From JAHJQQ01 sp041739295 (GTDB lineage: Bacteria > Pseudomonadota > Gammaproteobacteria > Thiohalobacterales > Thiohalobacteraceae), in NCBI GenBank assembly GCA_041739295.1, contig JBGSOE010000376.1:1-18006 (forward strand): 18,006 nucleotides of DNA, in the 5' to 3' direction. The notes below the pieces were generated by a model. It ran no database searches and was not told where the DNA came from. It was given only the letters and a program-made list of their open reading frames with translations. Position numbers and translations under genes: made by a program. Positions 7,071-15,024 of this stretch are shown here, piece by piece. How positions within the stretch are numbered: position 1 is the first letter of the stretch; every line of letters begins with the position of its first letter.

Positions 7071-8702
7071 TCATTCCACGGTGTACTGAATAATCGGTAG
7101 TTCCTTGCGGGTCATGCTCAACGCCACTGCTTCGGCGACCTTGATGCCATCCACTGCCGACGACAGAATACCGCCCGCATAACCTGCACCTTCACCGGTC
7201 GGATACAGTCCGCGTGTGTTCAGGCTCTGGTAATCCTCATTGCGCTTGATACGGATTGGTGATGAGGTGCGTGTTTCAACGGCGGTCAGTACTGCATCGT
7301 TCATGGCAAAGCCTTTGATCTTTTTTCCAAAGGCGGGCAGTGCCTCGCGGATGGCAGCGACTGCGTAATCTGGGAGCGCCGTGCTCAGGTCGCAAAGATG
7401 CACGCCCGGTGTGTAAGAGGGTATAACCGTGCCCAAGGTTGTCGAAGGCCGTCCGGCCAGAAAATCACCGACCAATTGTCCCGGCGCCGAATAATCTTCG
7501 CCGCCTAACGTGAACGCGCGTTCTTCCCAGTGCCGTTGGAAGGCAATGCCGGCCAAGGGTCCATCCGGATAATCCTCCGGCGTAATACCGACCACGATAC
7601 CGCTGTTGGCATTGCGCTCGTTACGCGAATACTGACTCATGCCATTGGTGACGACGCAGCCCGGTTCCGAGGCCGCTGCGACCACGGTGCCGCCAGGGCA
7701 CATGCAGAAACTGTACACTGAACGGCCATTGCTGCAGTGGTGCACCAACTTGTAATCGGCTGCGCCGAGCAGCGGGTTGCCGGCGTTCTTGCCGAAGCGG
7801 CAAGTGTCGATCAGTGATTGCGGGTGTTCGATGCGGAAGCCAATGGAAAACGGCTTGGCCTCGATATACACACCGCGATCGAACAGTTTCTGAAAGGTGT
7901 CGCGTGCACTGTGACCTATGGCCAGTACCACATGCTCCGTCGCGATGCGTTCGCCGCTGGCGAGTACTACGCCGCGCAGTTGGCCATCTTCAATGTCGAA
8001 ATCGTCCACGCGAGACTCAAAGCGAATTTCACCGCCGAGCGCCTCGATAGTGTGGCGCATGGTCTCCACCATGCCCACCAGTCGGAAGGTGCCGATGTGT
8101 GGCTTGCTCACATACAGAATTTCCGGTGGTGCACCGGCACGCACGAATTCCGTGAGCACCTTGCGGCCATGGTGTTTGGGGTCTTTGATCTGACTGTGCA
8201 GCTTGCCGTCTGAGAATGTACCCGCACCACCCTCGCCAAACTGCGCGTTGGATTCCGGATTGAGTACACCTTGCCGCCAAAGCGCAAAGGTATCCTTGGT
8301 GCGTTCGCGCACGGCCTTGCCGCGCTCCAGTACGATAGGTTTGAAGCCCGACTGCGCCAGGATCAGCGCGGCAAACAGACCCGCTGGCCCAAGGCCAATC
8401 ACTACCGGGCGTGACGCCAGATTGGCCGGCGCCTGGGCGACGAAGTGATACTCGGTATCCGGCGTCGGAGAACAATGCGGGTCATTCGCCAATCGCTGGA
8501 GTACTGCCGCCTCGTTCTTGACCTTAATGTCCAGTGTATACACCGCTACTATCGCCTTAGGCTTGCGTGCATCATGGCCGCTGCGGGCAATGCCGTAGCC
8601 GAGCAGATCCTCCGCTGGTATACCCAGCTGTTCGAGTATGGCGAGCTTGAGTGCGCCTTCGGTGTGGTTGAGGGGAAGTCGAATTTCTGTCAAACGCAAC
8701 AT
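7071..8702 (-). CDS. FAD-dependent dehydrogenase of COG2509 type
   Basis: A 543-residue cytoplasmic flavoprotein. Residues 1-90 form a separate small N-terminal domain, then a Rossmann dinucleotide-binding start VVIGLGPAGLFAALILAQSG (100-119) gives GXGXXG at 103-108, with the ribose-binding acidic residue E126. It is followed by NAQFGEGGAGTFSDGKLHSQ, a FAD-contact signature of this group, and a C-terminal FAD-closing segment GLYPTGEGAGYAGGILSSAV with the preceding RTSSPIRI. Homologues are annotated only as uncharacterised FAD-dependent dehydrogenases, so substrate and pathway are unknown. The gene is convergent with the GT9 gene and has no obvious link to LPS; it looks like an independent housekeeping-type gene located in the cluster. 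Family assignment is confident, function is not. Confidence 0.85.
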   Translation of the reverse strand: MLRLTEIRLPLNHTEGALKLAILEQLGIPAEDLLGYGIARSGHDARKPKAIVAVYTLDIKVKNEAAVLQRLANDPHCSPTPDTEYHFVAQAPANLASRPVVIGLGPAGLFAALILAQSGFKPIVLERGKAVRERTKDTFALWRQGVLNPESNAQFGEGGAGTFSDGKLHSQIKDPKHHGRKVLTEFVRAGAPPEILYVSKPHIGTFRLVGMVETMRHTIEALGGEIRFESRVDDFDIEDGQLRGVVLASGERIATEHVVLAIGHSARDTFQKLFDRGVYIEAKPFSIGFRIEHPQSLIDTCRFGKNAGNPLLGAADYKLVHHCSNGRSVYSFCMCPGGTVVAAASEPGCVVTNGMSQYSRNERNANSGIVVGITPEDYPDGPLAGIAFQRHWEERAFTLGGEDYSAPGQLVGDFLAGRPSTTLGTVIPSYTPGVHLCDLSTALPDYAVAAIREALPAFGKKIKGFAMNDAVLTAVETRTSSPIRIKRNEDYQSLNTRGLYPTGEGAGYAGGILSSAVDGIKVAEAVALSMTRKELPIIQYTVE

Positions 8703-9041
8703 GCATGGGGTTCCAGATTTGAACTGTGATAAGCCCGAGCGAGATGCCGCCGTGCAGGGATGATGGGCATTTTACCGCAAGTCGTGTCGATTTCCGGCGA
8801 ATCGATTGATTTTTTAATACTGCACGGAAAGCGCATGTTCCTGTGAGGTCTCAAGTCAACAGATAGAAAATATTATTGCCTGAGGGATGTTGTTTGATCT
8901 TGATGGTCAGCAGCGGCAGGATGGTAACGGTAGAGGTTTCTCGCAGGAGAAGAACCTGGTGAATCTATAAAGGAATAGGTGCATTTGCTCCCAGTCGGGC
9001 AAGGTGGCATCATCCGTTGACCACAAATACCGGCACTCGAA
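8703..9041. other. Divergent gap between FAD gene and GGDEF-EAL gene, no recognisable element
   Basis: This 339-bp gap separates the divergent starts of the FAD protein and the PAS-GGDEF-EAL protein. It should hold promoters for both. AT-rich patches occur at 8805-8820 (with TAATAC at 8815-8820) and 8865-8876, and TATAAA at 8966-8971, but none has a convincing -35 partner at 16-18 bp. It has none of the inverted-repeat elements found in the other long gaps, no tRNA and no credible small gene. Confidence 0.5.
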
Positions 9042-11132
9042 ATGCGCCATTCAGATTTCAAATCCGACCATGGCTGGTTTAGGCAGCTGTTCGAATCGTT
9101 ACCTGATCCCGCTTGGATCATAGACGGCAACCAGTTTGTCGAATGTAATGACGCGGCTGTTAGAGCCCTGGGCTATACAAGCCACGAAGAATTTCTGAAC
9201 GTCCATCCCTCAAAACTCTCGCCACCCAAACAACCCGATGGCCAAGACTCGTACGTCAAGGCTGAGAGCATGATGGCCATTGCCAAGGACGAGGGTTTGC
9301 ACCGGTTTGAGTGGATACACTCCAGGGCCGATGGCACAAATTTCGTTGCCGAGGTTACGCTTTCGATCATCGACCCATTGGACAGGCGGCTCATCTACTG
9401 CGTTTGGCGCGATATTACCGAGCGTAAGCAGGTAGAAAAAGCCCTTCATGAAGCCATGGAGAAATTCCAGTCTCTGGTTGAATCATCAAATGAATGGATC
9501 TGGGAAGTGGATGCAGATGACCAATACATCTATGCCAGTCCAAGGATCAAAGACCTACTGGGTTACGAGCCGTATGAAGTGATCGGAATAACACCCTTCG
9601 ATTTGATGCCTCCTGAAGAAAAGATACGTGTTGGCAAGCTTCTTGTGGAAATAATTCGCGAGAAAAAATCATTTACCGGGCTTGAGAACTGCAATCTGCA
9701 CAAGGATGGGCATCTTGTGATTCTAGAAACCAGCGGCGTGCCTGTTTTTGATAAGGAGGGGGAGTTCTGCGGCTATCGGGGCATTGATCGTGATATAACC
9801 GAGCGCAAACGGTCAGAACAGGAAATACACCAGCTGGCTTTCTACGATCCGCTTACAAAACTACCCAATCGACGTCTGTTACTGGATCGTTTGCAGCAGG
9901 CAACAGCAGTCAGTGCGCGCAGCGGATGGTATGGTGCCGTACTGTTTCTGGATATGGATAACTTCAAAACAGTGAACGATACGCAAGGTCATGTAGTGGG
10001 CGACCTGCTGTTAATCGAAGTGGCAGAAAGGCTGCAGAAATGTGTGCGCGAAGGTGACAGCGTGGCACGGTTGGGCGGCGATGAATTCGTGGTTCTACTC
10101 GAAGAACTGAGTCACCAGCCGGATGTTGCCGCCGCTCAAGCCGAATTGGTCGCGGAAAAAATCCGTAACGAACTTGATCAGACATACATGCTGAATAATT
10201 TTGAGTGCCACACCTCGCCCAGTATCGGTATCTGCCTATTCCATGAGCATCTGGAAGATGTGGAATACTTGCTCAGACATGCAGATATCGCCATGTACCA
10301 AGCCAAGAAGGCAGGACGGAATGCCATTCGTTTCTTCGATCCGCAGATGCAGGCGGTTTTGGAAAAACGTGCAGCCATGGAGGCGAATCTGCGCCAGGCG
10401 CTCGCTAGGCGGCAATTCCGTCTCTATTATCAGGCGCAAGCGGATGGTTACGGCGAGGTGACCGGCGCGGAAGTGTTATTACGTTGGGAACATCCAGAGC
10501 GCGGCGTGATATCTCCTGCCGAGTTCATCCCACTGGCCGAGGAAAGTGGGATGATAGTACCGATCGGGCTATGGGTCTTGAAAACCGCCTGCACTCGACT
10601 CAAGGCCTGGCAGCAGGATGCGTTGACCCGCGACCTGACATTGGCAGTGAACGTCAGTGCCAAACAATTCCATCAGGTTGATTTTGCCGAGCAGGTGCAG
10701 CAAGTGCTGCTGGAAAGCGATGCGAAGCCTTCACACATCAAGCTGGAATTGACCGAGAGCACCGTGCTGGAAAATATAGAGGACACTATTCGCAAGATGC
10801 ACGAAATAAAAATGCTCGGTATGAGTTTTTCGATGGACGACTTCGGCACCGGTTATTCTTCGTTGCAATATTTGAAGCGTTTGCCGCTGGATCAAATCAA
10901 AATTGACCGCTCCTTTGTGTCCGACATAACCACTGATATCAACGATGCCGCCATCGTGCAGGCCATCATTGTGATGACCGAGGCGCTGGGGCTGAACGTG
11001 ATTGCCGAAGGGGTTGAAACCGAGGAGCAGTGGGATTTTTTGGATAAACACGGTTGCCATGCTTTTCAGGGGTATCTGTTCAGCAAGCCGGTTCCCGTGG
11101 AGGAATTCGAGGCATTGCTGAAACAGGTCTGA
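9042..11132 (+). CDS. PAS-PAS-GGDEF-EAL cyclic-di-GMP signalling protein
   Basis: A 696-residue cytoplasmic protein with two sensor PAS domains (about 8-130 and 135-258, each closing in a DITERK-type PAC motif), a diguanylate cyclase domain (about 262-425) and a phosphodiesterase domain (about 435-692). The cyclase site is an intact GGDEF (345-349), with an inhibitory-site RXXD (R336, D339) five residues before it. The EAL motif reads EVL (477-479) in EVLLRW, a tolerated variant; NVSAKQF, ELTES, DDFGTGYSSL (599-608), KIDRSFV and EGVETEEQ are all present, so both activities may be retained. No membrane segments are visible. Upstream in-frame sequence hits a stop at 9018-9020, which makes the ATG at 9042 the first start; no clear Shine-Dalgarno sequence precedes it. 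It stands as a single gene between unrelated transcription units. Signal and target are unknown. Confidence 0.95.
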   Translation: MRHSDFKSDHGWFRQLFESLPDPAWIIDGNQFVECNDAAVRALGYTSHEEFLNVHPSKLSPPKQPDGQDSYVKAESMMAIAKDEGLHRFEWIHSRADGTNFVAEVTLSIIDPLDRRLIYCVWRDITERKQVEKALHEAMEKFQSLVESSNEWIWEVDADDQYIYASPRIKDLLGYEPYEVIGITPFDLMPPEEKIRVGKLLVEIIREKKSFTGLENCNLHKDGHLVILETSGVPVFDKEGEFCGYRGIDRDITERKRSEQEIHQLAFYDPLTKLPNRRLLLDRLQQATAVSARSGWYGAVLFLDMDNFKTVNDTQGHVVGDLLLIEVAERLQKCVREGDSVARLGGDEFVVLLEELSHQPDVAAAQAELVAEKIRNELDQTYMLNNFECHTSPSIGICLFHEHLEDVEYLLRHADIAMYQAKKAGRNAIRFFDPQMQAVLEKRAAMEANLRQALARRQFRLYYQAQADGYGEVTGAEVLLRWEHPERGVISPAEFIPLAEESGMIVPIGLWVLKTACTRLKAWQQDALTRDLTLAVNVSAKQFHQVDFAEQVQQVLLESDAKPSHIKLELTESTVLENIEDTIRKMHEIKMLGMSFSMDDFGTGYSSLQYLKRLPLDQIKIDRSFVSDITTDINDAAIVQAIIVMTEALGLNVIAEGVETEEQWDFLDKHGCHAFQGYLFSKPVPVEEFEALLKQV

Positions 11133-11213
11133 TTTCTTTTGATGTCATGGCTAACACATCTGGGTCGGGCGGTGGCGAAACCTAGGTTTTATTAGCCTAA
11201 AAAAATCATTTCA

Positions 11214-11344
11214 GCCACGGAAACACACGGAAGACGCTGAAACACAGTGCCTTCCTGGAGCGATTATTCACCACCTTGCGGGTAATGGCGGTGCCGGCGT
11301 GAAGCTGATGATCCTGTCCGTGTTTTTCCGTGTGATTCCGTGGC
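11214..11344. repeat. Inverted-repeat element 2 (ACACGGAAG type)
   Basis: Arms 11214-11232 and 11326-11344 match as inverted repeats at 18 of 19 positions, beginning GCCACGGAA and continuing in roughly 9-bp steps (ACACGGAAG, then a weaker unit). The 93-bp centre shows no clear second palindrome. The element lies between the convergent ends of the GGDEF-EAL gene and the third GT9 gene, where it could act as a transcription end for both. A separate 10-bp palindrome, AACCTAGGTT, is at 11179-11188 beside an A-run (11199-11205). Confidence 0.8.
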
Positions 11345-11361
11345 AAATGCGGTTTATAGGA

Positions 11362-12264
11362 TTAGTAGATCTCACTCACTTTCCTCTCCACTTGCACTGC
11401 ACTTAAGCGATTCAAATCTTTCTCCGGATTCGTCAACCAATGTGCATTGTCGCCCCAGGGACGATAGCGTTCCGGCTGTCCTGGGCCGAACAGCGTGAGT
11501 GTCGGTGCGCCCACGGCGCTGGCAAGATGGCCGAGCCCGGAGTCGTTGCCGATAAACAATGTTGCGCGTGCGAGGACAGCTGTGGCTTCCAATAATCCGG
11601 TTTGGCCGGCAAGATTTACGCAGGGCAGTGGACAATGCGCGGCGACGGCGGTGCAGCGCGAGGCGTCGCTCGGTCCGCCGAGTAGGATGACGCCATCGAA
11701 TCTGTCTTGTAATAGCGCGATCAGATTCTGGAACTGGGCTGCCGGCCAGATTTTTGGTTCCCAGTTGGCGCCGGGCCCAAGGGCGAGCCAGCGTGTGCCC
11801 GGGAGCTCGCGTAGATGCTGATCCGCTTTCGCGTTAAGTTCCGGTGTGAGCCAAAGGTGCGTAGGTGGAATATCGCGCTCACCGAGTGCGGCGATGACAC
11901 CCATATGCTGTTGGACGGCGTGTGGACCTTGCGGGCGGGCATGCCATTTGGTCAGGCGGCGGCGTCCGCGTAACAGATAAGCGAGACCGTCGGTGCGCAA
12001 ATCGACGATCAGATCGTAGCGGGTACTGCGCAGTTCGCGTACCAGCTTTAGCGTGCCACGCCAGCCGGTGCGTTTTTCCTTGAAGACGATGCGGCCAAGA
12101 TAGGGGCAATGCCGGAAGATCTCGGCCGAGCGGCAGTCCGCGACCAGATCGATAATGGCATCCGGGTACTGTTGATGCAGTGCCTCCAGTACGGGTGTGG
12201 TCATCACGGCATCGCCGATGTTGCTGAGCGTGATGACCAGAATCTTGCCCGTTGCCTTGCTCAT
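11362..12264 (-). CDS. Glycosyltransferase family 9 (third GT9)
   Basis: A 300-residue GT9 protein, shorter than the other two in the window. ILVITLSNIGDAVMTTPVLE (8-27) carries the family GD (D18). The second domain has GPGANWEPKIWP (163-174), VILLGGPSD (192-200) and GNDSGLGHLASAVGAPTLTL (239-258), then FGPGQPERYRPWG. These are the ADP-sugar-binding signatures of heptosyltransferase-like enzymes. The ATG overlaps the stop of the upstream lpxL-like gene as ATGA, showing translational coupling. The pairing with a lipid A acyltransferase supports a role in LPS, probably on the inner core, but the acceptor is unknown. The gene stops 18 bp from inverted-repeat element 2. Confidence 0.87.
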   Translation of the reverse strand: MSKATGKILVITLSNIGDAVMTTPVLEALHQQYPDAIIDLVADCRSAEIFRHCPYLGRIVFKEKRTGWRGTLKLVRELRSTRYDLIVDLRTDGLAYLLRGRRRLTKWHARPQGPHAVQQHMGVIAALGERDIPPTHLWLTPELNAKADQHLRELPGTRWLALGPGANWEPKIWPAAQFQNLIALLQDRFDGVILLGGPSDASRCTAVAAHCPLPCVNLAGQTGLLEATAVLARATLFIGNDSGLGHLASAVGAPTLTLFGPGQPERYRPWGDNAHWLTNPEKDLNRLSAVQVERKVSEIY

Positions 12265-13190
12265 AGGCGTCCTTTATAGAGCGGCGCCTCACCGGGCGGT
12301 CGGGTCTTGAAGCGTCGATGCGCCCAGAGATATTGCGACGGCATGCGTCGCACCTGTGCCTCGATCAGATCGTTGACGCGCTGTGTATCGGCGGCTTCGT
12401 CATCGGTCGGAAAATTGTCCAGGGCCGGATGCAGTGTCAGGCGGTAGCCCTCTGCGCCCGGCAGGCGTTCCTGAAAAAATGGCACGACCTGCGCGCCGCT
12501 GATGCGTGCCAGGCGTGCGGTGGCAGTTATGGTCGAGGCGGGTATGTTGAAGAAGGAGACGAAGATGCTGTGTTCGGCGCCGTAGTTCTGGTCCGGTGCA
12601 TACCACACCGGCATGTTTGCCTTCAGGCTCTTGAGCATGCCGCGCATATCATCGCGCGAAATGGCCTTCTCGAAATGGCGCGCGCGGGCATTCTGCATGA
12701 CGCGTTCGAAGGCCGCGTTTTTGTGGCGGCGGTAGAGCACATGAAAGGGAGTCTGCAGAGACAGCAGACGCCCACCGATTTCGAGGGTTGTGAAGTGTGC
12801 GGACAGCAGAATGACGCCGCGTCCCGCTGCCAACGCGGCCTGTAAATGCTCGAGGCCGTCGATCTGGGCTAGATTGCGCAGGTGCTCTGACGGCGACCAC
12901 CAGCACATGGCGGTCTCGATCACGCCGATACCCAGTGAACGGAAATGTTCGCGCAGTAACGTCCGCCGCGCGGCCTTATCCAGTTCGGGGAAGCACAGGC
13001 CAAGGTTGGTGCGCGCAATGCGCCGGCGGCGTGGCATCAGATAATAGGCCAATGTTCCCAGACCACGGCCCAACAGCATCTGCAGGCGGAACGGTAGCCG
13101 TGCCGCTAGCTTGCCGAGTGCCATACCAGCATGCACCGGCCAATAGCGCGGCGACCAGAGTGAGGCTTGTGAGGAAGCGGTATCGTTCAC
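12261..13190 (-). CDS. LpxL-type lipid A late acyltransferase
   Basis: A member of the LpxL/HtrB family, inner-membrane acyltransferases that add a secondary acyl chain to Kdo-lipid A. From the GTG at 13190 the protein has 309 residues, close to the 306 of E. coli LpxL. With this start the catalytic HX4E motif falls at H132-E137 (SAHFTTLEIG), the same numbers as I recall for E. coli. Other matches are SLWSPRYW (10-17), a hydrophobic N-terminal segment, NLGLCFPEL (62-70), WYAPDQNYG (196-204) and a C-terminal YLWAHRRFKTRPPGE. The frame stays open upstream to 13361, but that extension translates the repeat at 13284-13356 into Trp/Arg-rich sequence and is rejected. GTGs nearer 13230-13250 are alternatives; no start has a clear Shine-Dalgarno sequence. 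It overlaps the following GT9 gene by four bases. LpxM or LpxP function is not excluded. Confidence 0.87.
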   Translation of the reverse strand: MNDTASSQASLWSPRYWPVHAGMALGKLAARLPFRLQMLLGRGLGTLAYYLMPRRRRIARTNLGLCFPELDKAARRTLLREHFRSLGIGVIETAMCWWSPSEHLRNLAQIDGLEHLQAALAAGRGVILLSAHFTTLEIGGRLLSLQTPFHVLYRRHKNAAFERVMQNARARHFEKAISRDDMRGMLKSLKANMPVWYAPDQNYGAEHSIFVSFFNIPASTITATARLARISGAQVVPFFQERLPGAEGYRLTLHPALDNFPTDDEAADTQRVNDLIEAQVRRMPSQYLWAHRRFKTRPPGEAPLYKGRL

Positions 13191-13283
13191 AGGGGGATCC
13201 AGTGTCGGAAGCACAGTGTACCGAATTGGGGTGCGGTGCTCACGAGTCACGTTGGGTTCTTTGAGTCGCCTCCTACCCTTTTT

Positions 13284-13511
13284 CTGAACCACCAGGACGC
13301 CAAGCCTGCCAAGAAAAGAAAATTGGAACCGCCAAGGACGCCAAGAACGCCAAGAAACCACTTTTCAGGTTCTCTATACGACACAACTGCTCTGCGATCA
13401 GTCCGTATAGAGACGCCGGACCCCTTTGCCTATGACGACCTTAACATTCTTGGCGCTCTTGGCGCTCTTGGCGTCCTTGTCGGTTCGCCCTAGGAATTCT
13501 TGGCGGTTCAG
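13284..13511. repeat. Nested inverted-repeat element 3 (CGCCAAGGA type), double arms
   Basis: Two concentric arm pairs are present. The left side has an outer copy (13284-13315, degenerate) and an inner copy (13326-13356: three 9-bp units CGCCAAGGA, CGCCAAGAA, CGCCAAGAA after GAAC). The right side has an inner copy (13446-13486, four units, complementary strand) and a short outer copy (13497-13511). The centre contains a separate hairpin, TCTCTATACG at 13371-13380 with CGTATAGAGA at 13404-13413, a perfect 10-bp stem with a 23-base loop. It occupies the gap between divergent lpxL-like and hldE genes. The unequal number of units suggests slippage or unequal exchange. Confidence 0.85.
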
Positions 13512-13557
13512 GATGGGGGCATATGGCGGCTCAGACTGCACCGCCATGCTATTATTC

Positions 13558-13577
13558 GGCCCAGATTTCCTGGGGCC
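13558..13577 (+). promoter_or_regulatory. Hairpin in the hldE leader
   Basis: GGCCCAG (13558-13564) can pair with CTGGGGCC (13570-13577) around a short loop, with one bulge, ending 9 bases before the hldE ATG. The only G-rich stretch that could serve as ribosome-binding site, TGGGG, lies within the 3' arm. A second inverted repeat, ATGGCGG (13523-13529) with CCGCCAT (13541-13547), is just upstream. Control of translation start by structure is possible; this is inference from sequence only. Confidence 0.35.
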
Positions 13578-13586
13578 GTGTGACAC

Positions 13587-15020
13587 ATGAAATTACAGAT
13601 TCCTGCCTTCGATAAGGCCCATGTCCTGGTGGTGGGCGATGTAATGCTCGACCGTTACTGGCATGGGTCGACCTCGCGAATCTCGCCCGAGGCGCCGGTG
13701 CCGGTGGTGCATGTGCGGCAGAACGAGGAACGTCCCGGCGGCGCCGGCAACGTGGCGCTCAATATCGCTGCGCTGCAGGCGGACAGCACCTTGATCGGTC
13801 TGACCGGCGACGACGAGGCCGCCGATAGCTTGAGTCGCAGTCTGGAATCCGCGGGCGTGCAATGCCTTTTCCAGCGCTTGATCGGCATCCCGACCATCAC
13901 CAAGTTGCGCGTCATCAGTCGGCATCAGCAACTCATCCGTTTGGATTTCGAGGATGGTTTCGAGGATTTCGATACAGGCGCGCTGCTGGATAGTTATAAA
14001 ACGGCACTTGCCGACTGTGGTGCGGTGGTGATTTCGGATTACGGCAAGGGCACGCTCAAGCCGCTGCGCGAGTTGATTGATGCAGCGCGCGCGGCAGGAA
14101 AACCCGTGCTGGTCGATCCCAAGCATACCGATTTTTCATTCTATGCTGGCGCGACCCTGATCACACCGAATCTGAACGAGTTCGAGGCGGTAGTTGGCCG
14201 CTGCCGCAATGAGGCTGAGTTGGTCGACAAGGGTTTAACGCTGATCAGTCGCCACGATTTGGGTGCGTTATTGGTCACACGCGGTGAGCATGGCATGACG
14301 CTGTTGCGCGCAGGCCAGCCGGAACTGCATCTGCCTGCGCAGGCGCGTGAGGTGTTCGATGTCACCGGCGCGGGCGACACAGTGATTGCAGTGCTGGCCG
14401 CCGCGCTGGCTGCCGGCGAGGGAATGGCTGAAGCCACTGCGTTAGCTAATATTGCAGCAGGTATCGTGGTTGCCAAGCTCGGCACGGCGACGGCCTCGGT
14501 GCCCGAGATTCGCCGCGCACTTGCCGGGCGACACGAGGCCGGTTATGGCATGCTCAGTCAGGAACAATTATTGGTGGCGGTCGAAGAGGCGCGTGCGCAG
14601 GGCGAACGCATCGTCATGACCAACGGTTGCTTTGACATCCTGCATGCCGGTCATGTCGGCTATCTCAGTGAGGCGCGCCGCCTGGGCGACCGACTGATCA
14701 TCGCCGTGAACGATGATGACTCCGTGCGCCGCCTTAAAGGCGAGGGCCGTCCGATCAATAGCGTCGATCGCCGCATGACCGTACTCGCTGCATTGGAAAG
14801 CGTCGACTGGGTAGTGCCGTTTTCTGAAGATACGCCTGAGCGCATTATCTGTGCCGTTGAGCCGGACATTTTGGTAAAGGGTGGCGACTACAAGCCCGAG
14901 CAGATCGCCGGTCATCAGTGCGTGACCGCGGCGGGTGGCGAAGTCAAAGTGCTTGGCTTCGCGGATGGCGTGTCGACATCGCGCATTATTGAGGCGATTC
15001 GTCAGCGGGACGAGCGTTAA
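13587..15020 (+). CDS. hldE: Bifunctional heptose-7-phosphate kinase / heptose-1-phosphate adenylyltransferase
   Basis: HldE makes the activated heptose for the LPS inner core: the N-terminal kinase forms D-glycero-beta-D-manno-heptose 1,7-bisphosphate, and after dephosphorylation by GmhB the C-terminal domain forms ADP-D-glycero-beta-D-manno-heptose. The 477 residues equal the usual length. The PfkB/ribokinase domain (about 1-318) shows GGAGNVALNIAAL (51-63) and VTGAGDT (259-265), with the catalytic base D264. The nucleotidyltransferase domain (about 344-477) starts MTNGCFDILHAGHVGYL, with the HXGH motif H353-H356, and includes the later KGGDY. All key residues are present in one chain. The ATG at 13587 gives the expected N-terminus but lacks a strong Shine-Dalgarno sequence and follows a hairpin. 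The next genes, hldD and waaA, continue the same pathway, but long repeat-filled gaps separate them. Confidence 0.97.
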   Translation: MKLQIPAFDKAHVLVVGDVMLDRYWHGSTSRISPEAPVPVVHVRQNEERPGGAGNVALNIAALQADSTLIGLTGDDEAADSLSRSLESAGVQCLFQRLIGIPTITKLRVISRHQQLIRLDFEDGFEDFDTGALLDSYKTALADCGAVVISDYGKGTLKPLRELIDAARAAGKPVLVDPKHTDFSFYAGATLITPNLNEFEAVVGRCRNEAELVDKGLTLISRHDLGALLVTRGEHGMTLLRAGQPELHLPAQAREVFDVTGAGDTVIAVLAAALAAGEGMAEATALANIAAGIVVAKLGTATASVPEIRRALAGRHEAGYGMLSQEQLLVAVEEARAQGERIVMTNGCFDILHAGHVGYLSEARRLGDRLIIAVNDDDSVRRLKGEGRPINSVDRRMTVLAALESVDWVVPFSEDTPERIICAVEPDILVKGGDYKPEQIAGHQCVTAAGGEVKVLGFADGVSTSRIIEAIRQRDER

Positions 15021-15024
15021 CATA

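Noticed and set aside
8792..8820. Possible promoter with TAATAC before the GGDEF-EAL gene
   Set aside because: The -35 position reads TTCCGG and the site is over 220 bp from the start; too weak to call.
8873..9130. Minus-strand small open frame upstream of the GGDEF-EAL gene
   Set aside because: It overlaps the true start of the GGDEF-EAL gene, lacks a ribosome-binding site and has no recognisable features.
13191..13361. N-terminal extension of the lpxL-like protein
   Set aside because: It translates the repeat arms, has no family similarity, and would exceed the usual length by 57 residues.
13236..13493. Plus-strand open frame of 85 codons in the lpxL-hldE gap
   Set aside because: Its sequence is mostly the translated 9-bp repeat (KPAKKRK, PPRTPRTPR), a result of the 9-bp period being a multiple of three.
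13284..13511. CRISPR-like cluster of short repeats
   Set aside because: Units are 9 bp and contiguous, arranged in inverted arms with no regular unique spacers, and there are no cas genes.
13527..13556. Possible sigma-70 promoter for hldE with TATTAT at 13550-13555
   Set aside because: No acceptable -35 sequence at 16-18 bp; the match rests on one hexamer only.
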